A DNA stretch of 5,008 nucleotides from Acidobacteriaceae bacterium (GTDB lineage: Bacteria > Acidobacteriota > Terriglobia > Terriglobales > Acidobacteriaceae), in the NCBI GenBank assembly GCA_003165095.1, contig PLSH01000124.1, positions 1 through 5,008 on the forward strand, written 5' to 3'. The position numbers and the translations under genes were made by a program. Positions 1 to 4,950 of the stretch are shown here, piece after piece; position 1 is the stretch's first letter, and each line of letters opens with the position of its first letter. The notes beneath the pieces were generated by a model. The model was not told the DNA's origin and ran no database searches. It saw nothing but the letters and a program-made list of their open reading frames with translations.

Positions 1-369
1 TTCCCCACCGGCAAGCTGCTCCCTGTCGCCGGCACGCGCTATGACCTGCGCGCCCCCGGCGGCGTTCCGCTCGGCAGCAACTTCTTTGACGACAACTGGA
101 GCAATCTGGCCTGGAAAGGCGAGGGAGTCACCGTCCAGGTCATCGACCCCGCCGCGCATTACGGCGTCAGCGTCGAAGGCCTGTCGCCGGAGATCAAAAC
201 CCTCCAGATGTACGCCCCGCCCGACAAGAAATTCGTAGCCATCGAGGATCAATTCAACTTCGCCGACCCCTTCGGCAAGGAGTGGAACGGCATGGACACC
301 GGCATGGTGACGCTGAAGCCCGGCCAAAGCACCCGTTGGCTGGTGCGCCTGCACGTCTTCGTGCCGTAA
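1..369 (+). CDS. Aldose 1-epimerase family protein, C-terminal part (5' end outside window)
   Basis: Frame 1 is open from the left edge to TAA at 367-369, giving the last 122 residues of a sugar mutarotase-like protein. Members of this family interconvert alpha and beta anomers of aldoses on a beta-sandwich fold, usually over about 300-380 residues, so roughly two thirds is missing. Family-like features in the visible part are TGKLLPVAGTRYDLR (3-17), an FFDDNW segment (28-33) where family members carry a substrate-contacting Asp, VAIEDQFNFADPF (79-91), whose E82 sits where the catalytic Glu of the 'IEPQ' motif is expected, and GMVTLKPGQSTRW (101-113), the usual C-terminal strand pair. The IEDQ form instead of IEPQ is a mild variation. 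The true substrate cannot be read from this fragment, and any signal peptide would lie off the left edge. No clear terminator follows the stop. The family call is fairly safe; a specific galM assignment is not. Confidence 0.8.
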   Translation, partial: FPTGKLLPVAGTRYDLRAPGGVPLGSNFFDDNWSNLAWKGEGVTVQVIDPAAHYGVSVEGLSPEIKTLQMYAPPDKKFVAIEDQFNFADPFGKEWNGMDTGMVTLKPGQSTRWLVRLHVFVP

Positions 370-477
370 ACGAGTAGGTCGTTGAAGGTTTCCCAGACCC
401 CAAAGACGGGACCCGGGGCGCACGGCATGGAAAAATGGAAAGGCACGGGCATCGGTTGGCCATAGGGAGGAGGTTTC
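370..477 (+). other. Intergenic spacer / leader of the GIY-YIG gene
   Basis: This 108-bp stretch separates the epimerase stop from the GIY-YIG start. It holds no convincing rho-independent terminator and no good -35/-10 pair. It contains an imperfect direct repeat, CACGGCAT (420-427 region) and CACGGGCAT (444-452), around an A-rich core with two ATGGAAA copies, and its last bases form the strong ribosome binding site listed separately. One forward frame stays open through much of it (reading KVSQTPKTGPGAHGMEKWKG) before TAG at 463-465, but it has no start or ribosome binding site, so it is not called as a gene. Confidence 0.35.
466..473 (+). promoter_or_regulatory. Strong Shine-Dalgarno fixing a GTG start
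   Basis: GGAGGAGG lies 4 nt (TTTC) upstream of GTG at 478. It is a near-perfect anti-16S match and decides the GTG start over the next in-frame ATG at 541, which would remove 21 residues and has no comparable site. The spacing is slightly short if the 3' AGG pairs, but comfortable if the upstream GGAGG register is used. Confidence 0.7.
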
Positions 478-990
478 GTGAGTATTGACAATTGTGACGT
501 GAGCTTCTCCGATCTTGCGACCAAGACCCTGCCCATCTACATGACAGAGCTAAGACGGGCAATGGAGAACCCCCACTCAATGGCCGATTACTGCTCGGAA
601 GGCAGGGGCGTGCGATCGATACTCACATCACTAGGTCGAAAGAAGGATTTCTCCGGCTGCTACGTGCTACTGCGCAACAACAATCCGTTCTACGTCGGGA
701 TCTCCCGAAGCGTTGTACGGCGGCTAAGGCAACACGGGAAAGGCAAATCCCACTTTGACGCGAGCCTCGCCTATCAGATGGCCAGTGAGAAGATGCCACA
801 TAAGATGAGCAGAGTTGGAGCCATGGCGAATCGAGACTTTCGAAACGCTTTTGATGATGCCAGAACCCTGATTCGGGATTCGAGGGTTGCGTTCATGGAA
901 ATTGGCAATCCCCTCGAGCTCTATCTTTTTGAGGCGTATTGCGCTATGGAACTAGACACGCACGAGTGGAATACATTCCGAACTCACTGA
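478..990 (+). CDS. Stand-alone GIY-YIG nuclease-domain protein
   Basis: This 170-aa protein has a GIY-YIG core in its middle and C-terminal half. G60-C61-Y62 replaces 'GIY', Y72-V73-G74 replaces 'YIG', R82-L83 and H86 in SVVRRLRQH match the usual arginine-containing helix, E147 in LELYLFEAY is the likely metal-binding glutamate, and N165 in EWNTF matches the terminal conserved Asn. All expected catalytic positions are thus present. A SHFDASLAYQMA segment (91-102) between core halves resembles a sub-group of single-domain GIY-YIG proteins. The N-terminal 55 residues are predicted helical and unassigned. No other domain (UvrC, homing-endonuclease DNA-binding or transposase) is visible. The family includes DNA repair, restriction and homing nucleases; the target here is unknown. 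GC is about 52% by hand count against about 65% in the preceding gene, with codons such as CTA, AGA and CGA, which suggests acquisition by transfer. The gene is convergent with the zinc-ribbon membrane protein. Confidence 0.85.
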   Translation: MSIDNCDVSFSDLATKTLPIYMTELRRAMENPHSMADYCSEGRGVRSILTSLGRKKDFSGCYVLLRNNNPFYVGISRSVVRRLRQHGKGKSHFDASLAYQMASEKMPHKMSRVGAMANRDFRNAFDDARTLIRDSRVAFMEIGNPLELYLFEAYCAMELDTHEWNTFRTH

Positions 991-1043
991 GCCGGGCACA
1001 CGAATTCCCGAATCCGTGACCTGGGAAATCGCAGGTTCTGCAA

Positions 1044-1622
1044 TCAGTTCACAAAAGTGGCTTTCACCCGCTCCGACTTCAGAAGATAGGGAATCCAGAT
1101 CGCCGCTTGAATTACGCCCCCGGCGACGGCGCTCAGTCCGGCATGCGAGCCGAAGAGCATGGCTAATACTTCATCGATCAGAATCAGGCCCATGTGGATC
1201 GCGAGATAAGCGATCATCCAAACCGGAAAAGCCCTTTTCTTTCGATAGAACAGGAGATTGAGGCCGATCAAGCCAATCAGGAAGATTGAATTGGTAGCGG
1301 CCTCAAAGAGGACGAGGAAGGCAAGGCCAGGTTGGGAAGCCAGTCCCAGCTGAAATCCGACGCCATAGAGAACCCGAAGGTCAACGTAAACGCCGTGCAG
1401 GCACTGGAATGGAGAGAACGCCAACCCGATCGCGACCAGGATGAGCCATCCACCGATCCCCTGAAGATCGCTGCGGGGCGAGATCGCAGAGAAAAGCGGC
1501 GGCGTGGAAATCGGCGGCGCGGCCGGCGCTTGTTCAGCTTCGGCAACCGGGGCTCCGCAGCGCGCACATACGCCGGCGTCGGCCTCCATCTCATTCGCGC
1601 ACAGTTTACAGGCGGTCGTCAT
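1044..1622 (-). CDS. Zinc-ribbon / DUF2569 membrane protein
   Basis: This 192-aa protein opens with a short cytoplasmic-type zinc ribbon (C5-x2-C8 and C19-x2-C22, the second as CARCGAP). A Pro/Ala-rich linker (about 26-50) leads to a DUF2569 domain that begins at LQGIGGWLILVAIGLAFSP (53-71), the typical start of that family, and ends in WIPYLLKSERVKATF (176-190), its equally typical end. Four hydrophobic segments (about 56-72, 98-125, 133-156, 163-181) indicate an inner-membrane protein. DUF2569 has no established biochemical function. The start is ATG at 1620-1622; no strong Shine-Dalgarno sits at normal distance (a GGAGGA lies about 26 nt upstream), but no in-frame alternative fits. It lies 80 bp downstream of the Gfo/Idh gene on the same strand and could be co-transcribed with it or use its own weak promoter. 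Its 3' end is 53 bp from the convergent GIY-YIG gene. The family call is confident, the role unknown. Confidence 0.87.
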   Translation of the reverse strand: MTTACKLCANEMEADAGVCARCGAPVAEAEQAPAAPPISTPPLFSAISPRSDLQGIGGWLILVAIGLAFSPFQCLHGVYVDLRVLYGVGFQLGLASQPGLAFLVLFEAATNSIFLIGLIGLNLLFYRKKRAFPVWMIAYLAIHMGLILIDEVLAMLFGSHAGLSAVAGGVIQAAIWIPYLLKSERVKATFVN

Positions 1623-1644
1623 CGTTGGTTTCGGAGTTGCAAGG

Positions 1645-1674
1645 ATCGTCCTCCAAAACCCGGTAGCTTGTCAA
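1645..1674 (-). promoter_or_regulatory. Possible promoter of the zinc-ribbon/DUF2569 gene
   Basis: On the minus strand a perfect TTGACA (1669-1674) is followed after 18 bp by GACGAT (1645-1650), which matches the -10 consensus at only three of six positions. It lies in the 80-bp gap between the Gfo/Idh stop and the DUF2569 start and would give a very short leader. The -35 is good and the -10 poor, so this is tentative; co-transcription with the upstream gene is the alternative. Confidence 0.28.
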
Positions 1675-1702
1675 AATAGCTCGTACGAACTGGCTCGGCG
1701 CA

Positions 1703-2836
1703 TCACTCATCTCCCAGTTGAGTCAGCCGCACAGTCTTTCCCGTCCGCGCCGACTCCCGCGCCGCATCCAGAATCTGCATCACGATCACGTTGGTATCCA
1801 GCGCGCTCAAATCGCCCTTGTCCTCAATCCGCCCACCGAGCACGGCCGCCAGATAATTCAGCGAATCGTACTGCGCCTGGCGGAGCGGCGGAGCGGTCGT
1901 CAGTTGCTCGTCGCCCCCGTGCTCATACCGCACCCGCACCTGGTCCGCGCCCACCGTAATCGCATACCCGGTCGCTCCGTAAACCTCCATGTCCTTGCGC
2001 CCGAAGGGCCAGTTCCACGAGGCCTGAATCACCGCCTGCGCATGCGGATAAGCGAGCACGATCGTCGCATCGTCGTCCACCCGCGGATAAACCTCCGGCT
2101 TGTCGTGATTCACCACCGCGGTCACTGTCTGCGGCGTCTCCCCGTGCATCAGCCACGTCATCAGGTCCACGCCGTAGCAGCCAAAGTCGTAAAGCGCGCC
2201 GGCCCCGTTTTGCGCCGGGTCCGTCAGCCAGCTCAAAAACTCCGGCGGCACGCCGATCTCCTTCGGTCCCTGGTGCCCATCATGGATCACCACCCGGCGA
2301 ACCGCGCCCAGGCGTCCCGCATTCAGCTCGTCGTAAGCCGCGCGATTGCTCGCATACCACGTGGTCTCGTAGTTCACCAGCACATGAATATGGTGTTCCC
2401 TGGCTGTTTTCCTGATCGCCAGCGCATCGTCCAGCGAGATGGTCAGCGGTTTCTCCACCATCACCGAAACCCCGTACCGCGCCGCCGTCTCGATCACCTT
2501 GCGATGCTCGCCAATCGACGTGTAAACCAGCACCGCCTGCGGATGGCTCGCCTCGATCATCGCTACTGTGCTCGTAAAAAACAGCTTCGGCGGCAGCGCA
2601 TATTTCTTTTGGTACTTCGCTTCCAGCGCCGGATCGCCGTCCGCGATCCCCACCAGATCCACGTCGTGATGCGCGGGCAGCGCGTTCAAAAATCCCTCCA
2701 CGTGCCCATGCTCCAGTCCCACAATCGCCACCCGCAGCGCTCCTTGCTGTTGTGCCTGGCCCGCGCCCACCCCAGTTACCAGCGCAACCAGTCCAGCCAG
2801 CACACCGCACCTCACCATCGCTTTGAAACGCATCAT
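1703..2836 (-). CDS. Exported Gfo/Idh/MocA-family oxidoreductase
   Basis: This is a 377-aa NAD(P)-dependent sugar/polyol-type dehydrogenase. The start is placed at ATG 2834-2836 (MMRFKAMVRC...), 8 nt after AGGGGAG. The frame is open for 55 more codons upstream, but that extension lacks a ribosome binding site, would bury the signal peptide and would overlap the divergent CPCC gene. Residues 1-28 form a Sec-type signal peptide: a basic n-region, hydrophobic 11-24, and probable cleavage after GQA28. No twin-arginine is present. The Rossmann fold starts at LRVAIVGLEHGHVEGF (34-49), with G-LEH-G-H rather than plain GxGxxG. The EKP signature is E128-K129-P130. The catalytic block GAGALYDFGCYGVDLMTWL (211-229) has D217 and D224, with Y221 where many members have His; Tyr at this site is known in glucose-fructose oxidoreductase-like members. 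The length fits the family. The substrate is unknown. It is divergent from the CPCC gene and 80 bp upstream of the DUF2569 gene. Confidence 0.87.
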   Translation of the reverse strand: MMRFKAMVRCGVLAGLVALVTGVGAGQAQQQGALRVAIVGLEHGHVEGFLNALPAHHDVDLVGIADGDPALEAKYQKKYALPPKLFFTSTVAMIEASHPQAVLVYTSIGEHRKVIETAARYGVSVMVEKPLTISLDDALAIRKTAREHHIHVLVNYETTWYASNRAAYDELNAGRLGAVRRVVIHDGHQGPKEIGVPPEFLSWLTDPAQNGAGALYDFGCYGVDLMTWLMHGETPQTVTAVVNHDKPEVYPRVDDDATIVLAYPHAQAVIQASWNWPFGRKDMEVYGATGYAITVGADQVRVRYEHGGDEQLTTAPPLRQAQYDSLNYLAAVLGGRIEDKGDLSALDTNVIVMQILDAARESARTGKTVRLTQLGDE

Positions 2837-2844
2837 CGCCTCTG

Positions 2845-2865
2845 CTCCCCTCGCGCCCGATTCTA
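2845..2865 (-). promoter_or_regulatory. Probable -10 box and ribosome binding site of the Gfo/Idh gene
   Basis: On the minus strand TAGAAT (2860-2865, five of six matches to TATAAT) lies 23 bp before the ATG, followed by AGGGGAG (2845-2851) 8 nt before the ATG. The ribosome binding site is convincing and selects the 377-aa start. The -10 is suggestive only, because no good -35 sits 16-18 bp upstream, and the leader would be very short. Confidence 0.4.
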
Positions 2866-2886
2866 ACCCCGCGCCAGCGGCCTGAA

Positions 2887-2899
2887 TTTGGAAACCAAG
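2887..2899. repeat. Short dyad in the divergent intergenic region
   Basis: TTGG-AAA-CCAA (2888-2898) is a perfect 4-bp-arm dyad, extendable by one T·G pair, centred in the 118-bp gap between the divergent Gfo/Idh and CPCC genes. It falls near the -35 position relative to the TAGAAT box, where an operator or activator site could lie. It is short enough to occur by chance. Confidence 0.2.
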
Positions 2900-2954
2900 C
2901 TCCAGAAGCCGCATTCCAGTAAACTCCGCCCGCCCTTTTGCCGTCCATTCATGC

Positions 2955-3209
2955 GTGAAATCCGATGAAACCCGTTTTCGCTGCCCCTGCTGCGGATTCA
3001 AGACACTCAGCGCTCCGGCAGCCCTCGCTTTATGCCCGGTTTGCTGGTGGGAGGACGACGGCCAGGAAGACGCCGATGCCTCAGAGGCGCGTCTTACCGT
3101 AAACGGCGAGTTGAGCCTGGAGCAGGCCCGCGCCCATTACGCTGAGTTCGGCGCAGCTCACCCCCGCTTTATCCCCTTTGTTCGCAAGCCCGAAACCAAT
3201 GAGCAGTAA
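2955..3209 (+). CDS. CPCC-type cysteine-rich small protein
   Basis: This 84-aa protein matches the CPCC family of small, probably zinc-binding proteins. RCPCCGFKTL (9-18) gives C10, C12 and C13. CPVCWWEDDGQ (27-37) gives C27 and C30 followed by the family's acidic WEDDG stretch. The second half, NGELSLEQARAHYAEFGAAHP (positions 50-70), carries the usual 'N..SL..AR.....FG' pattern. It fills the family's normal short length, so it is complete. The start is GTG at 2955-2957; the ATGs at 2951 and 2965 are out of frame, and no clear Shine-Dalgarno precedes the GTG, so translation may be weak or the start may lie elsewhere in the open upstream frame. Metal binding is inferred from the cysteines; no biological role is established. 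It is divergent from the Gfo/Idh gene and lies 167 bp before tig on the same strand, separated by an apparent tig promoter. Confidence 0.82.
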   Translation: MKSDETRFRCPCCGFKTLSAPAALALCPVCWWEDDGQEDADASEARLTVNGELSLEQARAHYAEFGAAHPRFIPFVRKPETNEQ

Positions 3210-3257
3210 ACTCCTGTTGCCTTTCGCGGCGCCTTCCTGCCCCGTATTCCACCGCCC

Positions 3258-3279
3258 GGTTTGACCCTGCTGGCAAACC
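3258..3279 (+). repeat. Inverted repeat overlapping the tig -35 region
   Basis: GGTTTG (3258-3263) and CAAACC (3274-3279) are perfect 6-bp arms around a 10-nt loop, followed by CTTTT. As RNA it could act as a weak terminator for the CPCC gene, 48 bp past its stop. As DNA it overlaps the TTGACC -35 box and could be an operator. The stem is short and the T-run is only four bases, so neither role is certain. Confidence 0.3.
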
Positions 3280-3289
3280 CTTTTACCAT
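3261..3289 (+). promoter_or_regulatory. Sigma70-like promoter upstream of tig
   Basis: TTGACC (3261-3266, five of six matches) and TACCAT (3284-3289, four of six, including the key first A and last T) are separated by exactly 17 bp, the optimal spacing. Transcription would begin near 3296, leaving a leader of about 80 nt to ATG 3377 or about 168 nt to TTG 3464. The leader contains a small hairpin, CCGTT-TCG-AACGG (3326-3338), and a 9-bp direct repeat, AACGGCGGC, at 3334-3342 and 3366-3374. This is the best promoter candidate in the window and presumably drives tig and perhaps clpP. Confidence 0.5.
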
Positions 3290-3376
3290 TGAGAAAGGTA
3301 TCTCGTCGGCCACACGGTGCTGTTTCCGTTTCGAACGGCGGCAAAGAGCGGCGGTTGAAGCTAAAAACGGCGGCGC

Positions 3377-4837
3377 ATGGCTAGGAAAGCTCGGCCTCAG
3401 CCCCCAAAAACCCGCCCACGGGGTCAGTTCGATCGGCGCTCAGAGCGCCTGGAAGGCGAAACGTTGAGTTCTACCGGAACCCTCGCAGACAATCCTGAAT
3501 CGGCCGCGGCGGCAACTGCCCCCGAAGCCCACGATCACGCCCACGACGGCCACGACCACCCGCACGGCCCGGTTCTGAACCCGGAGTGTACCCGCGAGCT
3601 GGTCATCGACGTTCCCGCCGAAGAGGTCGCCAAAGCCTATCGCGCCGTGGCCGGCAATTACCGGAAATACGCCAAGATTCCCGGCTTCCGCGCCGGCAAA
3701 GTGCCGGAGACGATCGTTCGCCGCCGCTTCGCCGCCGAAATTCGCAAGGAAGTGATTGACAGCCTGCTCCCGGAGCGGTTCAACAAGGCCGTCAACGAGC
3801 TCGGAATTCGCCCCGTCGGCCAGACGCAGGTCACCGAACTTGCCGTCGAAGACGGCGCGCCGCTCCACGCCAAGGTAGCCTTTGAGTACATCCCCGATTT
3901 CTCCATCGAGGGATACCAGAACGTTACGGTGGATAAACCCTCTGTGGAGATCACTGAAGAGGAGTTCCAGGGCGAAATCAACCAGTTGCGCGACTCTCGC
4001 GCCACCATCGAGCCGGTCGAGGAAGACCGTCCCCTGGTTGACGGCGACTGGGCCCAGATCACTTACAAGGGCCAGATCGAAGGCGACCAAGAAGCCGCTC
4101 CGCTCAGCGGGGAAGATTCCCTGGTCGAGATTGGCGGCAAAGACACGGTCGAGGCCTTCTCCAGCGCCCTCCGCGGCGCCAAGCCCGGCCAGGAACTGAA
4201 GGCCGAGGTGGTGTATCCGGCTGATTACACTGAGTCAACTCTGGCAGGCAAAACCGTGGCCTACGAAGTGGAAATCAAGGCCATCAAGAAGCGCATCTTG
4301 CCCGAGTTAGATGACGATTTTGCCAAAGAAATTGGCGCCTACGAGAGCTTTGCCGATCTTGAGGCCCGCATCCGCGAGCACATGTCCAGCCGCAAGCGGC
4401 GCAGCGTGGAGGGCGAAACCAAGGACCGCCTGTTCGTGGCGCTGGTCGAGCGTTTCCCCTTCCCGATCCCCGAATCCCTTGTGCAGGAACAAGTTGACAC
4501 CCGTCTCGAGCGTGGGTTGAGAGCCCTCGCGGCCCAGGGGATGGAGCCCGAACAGATGCGCAAGCTGGACTTTGGACGTCTCCGCCTGGCCCAGCGCGAC
4601 AGCGCCGTCGCCGAGGTCAAGACCTCCATCCTACTGGACCGTATTGCTCAGAACGAGAACCTCTCGGTCAGCGACGATGAATTGGACCATGAATTGCAAC
4701 TAGCAGCACTGCAGTCCCGTGAACCCCTCGATACCCTGAAAGCAAGATTGACTCAGGAAGGCGGGCTGGCTAGAATCCGTGAACAATTGAGGCGCGAGAA
4801 GACCGCCAGTTTGCTTTACGAACGCCTGCCGGCTTGA
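3377..4837 (+). CDS. tig: Trigger factor (ribosome-associated chaperone)
   Basis: Trigger factor binds the ribosome exit tunnel near L23 and shields nascent chains. Numbering from ATG 3377 gives 486 aa, longer than the 432 aa of E. coli because of an N-terminal extension. This has a basic stretch (1-29), an Ala-rich linker and a His/Asp cluster, HDHAHDGHDHPH (52-63). The ribosome-binding domain starts near 68, with the signature G103-F104-R105-A106-G107-K108-V109-P110 (E. coli GFRKGKVP). The FKBP-like PPIase domain spans about 222-305: F261 and Y284 align with active-site aromatics, but the usual 'IPGF' is VEAF. The C-terminal substrate-cradling domain, from ILPELDDDFAKEIG (307-320), runs to the end. 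The start is uncertain: ATG 3377 lacks a Shine-Dalgarno and lies five codons past an in-frame TAA, whereas TTG 3464 has GGAAGG 7 nt upstream and would give 457 aa starting MSSTGTLADN. The longest form is shown. clpP follows after 113 bp. Confidence 0.97.
   Translation: MARKARPQPPKTRPRGQFDRRSERLEGETLSSTGTLADNPESAAAATAPEAHDHAHDGHDHPHGPVLNPECTRELVIDVPAEEVAKAYRAVAGNYRKYAKIPGFRAGKVPETIVRRRFAAEIRKEVIDSLLPERFNKAVNELGIRPVGQTQVTELAVEDGAPLHAKVAFEYIPDFSIEGYQNVTVDKPSVEITEEEFQGEINQLRDSRATIEPVEEDRPLVDGDWAQITYKGQIEGDQEAAPLSGEDSLVEIGGKDTVEAFSSALRGAKPGQELKAEVVYPADYTESTLAGKTVAYEVEIKAIKKRILPELDDDFAKEIGAYESFADLEARIREHMSSRKRRSVEGETKDRLFVALVERFPFPIPESLVQEQVDTRLERGLRALAAQGMEPEQMRKLDFGRLRLAQRDSAVAEVKTSILLDRIAQNENLSVSDDELDHELQLAALQSREPLDTLKARLTQEGGLARIREQLRREKTASLLYERLPA
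3451..3466 (+). promoter_or_regulatory. Alternative tig start: GGAAGG plus TTG
   Basis: GGAAGG (3451-3456) precedes in-frame TTG (3464-3466) by 7 nt. This would start trigger factor at residue 30 of the long form and drop an extremely basic 29-residue leader (eight Arg, two Lys) that is not typical of the family. The motif is not a perfect AGGAGG and TTG is a rarer start, so it is given as a competing start rather than the chosen one. Confidence 0.45.
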
Positions 4838-4843
4838 CGGCAG
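4826..4843 (+). repeat. Perfect hairpin enclosing the tig stop codon
   Basis: CTGCCG (4826-4831) and CGGCAG (4838-4843) form a perfect 6-bp GC-rich stem with loop GCTTGA, so the TGA stop (4835-4837) sits in the loop. Only TTAAAAGG follows, without a U-tract, so it is not a good intrinsic terminator. It could stabilise or process the tig–clpP transcript or partly attenuate it. The role is inferred; the symmetry is directly visible. Confidence 0.4.
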
Positions 4844-4865
4844 TTAAAAGGGTGAGAATTCCGAG

Positions 4866-4894
4866 CGGCGGGTTGATCTTCATACCCTCCGCCG
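4866..4894 (+). repeat. Inverted repeat in the tig–clpP spacer
   Basis: CGGCGG (4866-4871) and CCGCCG (4889-4894) are 6-bp complementary arms around a 17-nt loop, 56 bp before the clpP start. No T-run follows. With the hairpin at the tig stop it gives the 113-bp spacer two possible RNA structures, but GC-rich arms like these arise easily by chance at this composition. Confidence 0.25.
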
Positions 4895-4950
4895 GCTGAC
4901 ATGAACCGGGCGCTGGGCGTCCACAACGGGAGAAAGAGAAGACACTCAAA

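Noticed and set aside
485..513. Perfect TTGACA inside the GIY-YIG gene start as a promoter
   Set aside because: It lies within the coding region just after the start codon, and the -10 position 17 bp later reads TCCGAT, a poor match.
249..580. Two overlapping minus-strand frames across the epimerase end and the GIY-YIG start
   Set aside because: They overlap the ends of two better-supported genes, show no family features and contradict the strong GGAGGAGG–GTG start on the other strand.
991..1043. Bidirectional terminator between the convergent genes
   Set aside because: Only a weak ACCTG/CAGGT pair (1019-1023 and 1032-1036) with an 8-nt loop is present, with no T-run on either strand.
1332..1959. 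Plus-strand frames across the DUF2569 N-terminus and Gfo/Idh C-terminus
   Set aside because: Arg/Pro/Ala/Ser-rich shadow translations of two real minus-strand genes.
1718..2866. Long open frame (382 codons) on the + strand opposite the Gfo/Idh gene
   Set aside because: It is extremely rich in Arg, His and Pro, matches no family, and is explained as the high-GC antisense shadow of a gene with clear signal peptide, Rossmann and EKP motifs.
3261..3467. 68-codon + frame spanning the tig promoter and leader
   Set aside because: It overlaps the start of tig in another frame, contains the -35/-10 elements and has no ribosome binding site or family likeness.
3440..4090. 216-codon open frame on the - strand within tig
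   Set aside because: It is antisense to an unmistakable trigger factor and has low-complexity composition, no motif and no ribosome binding site.
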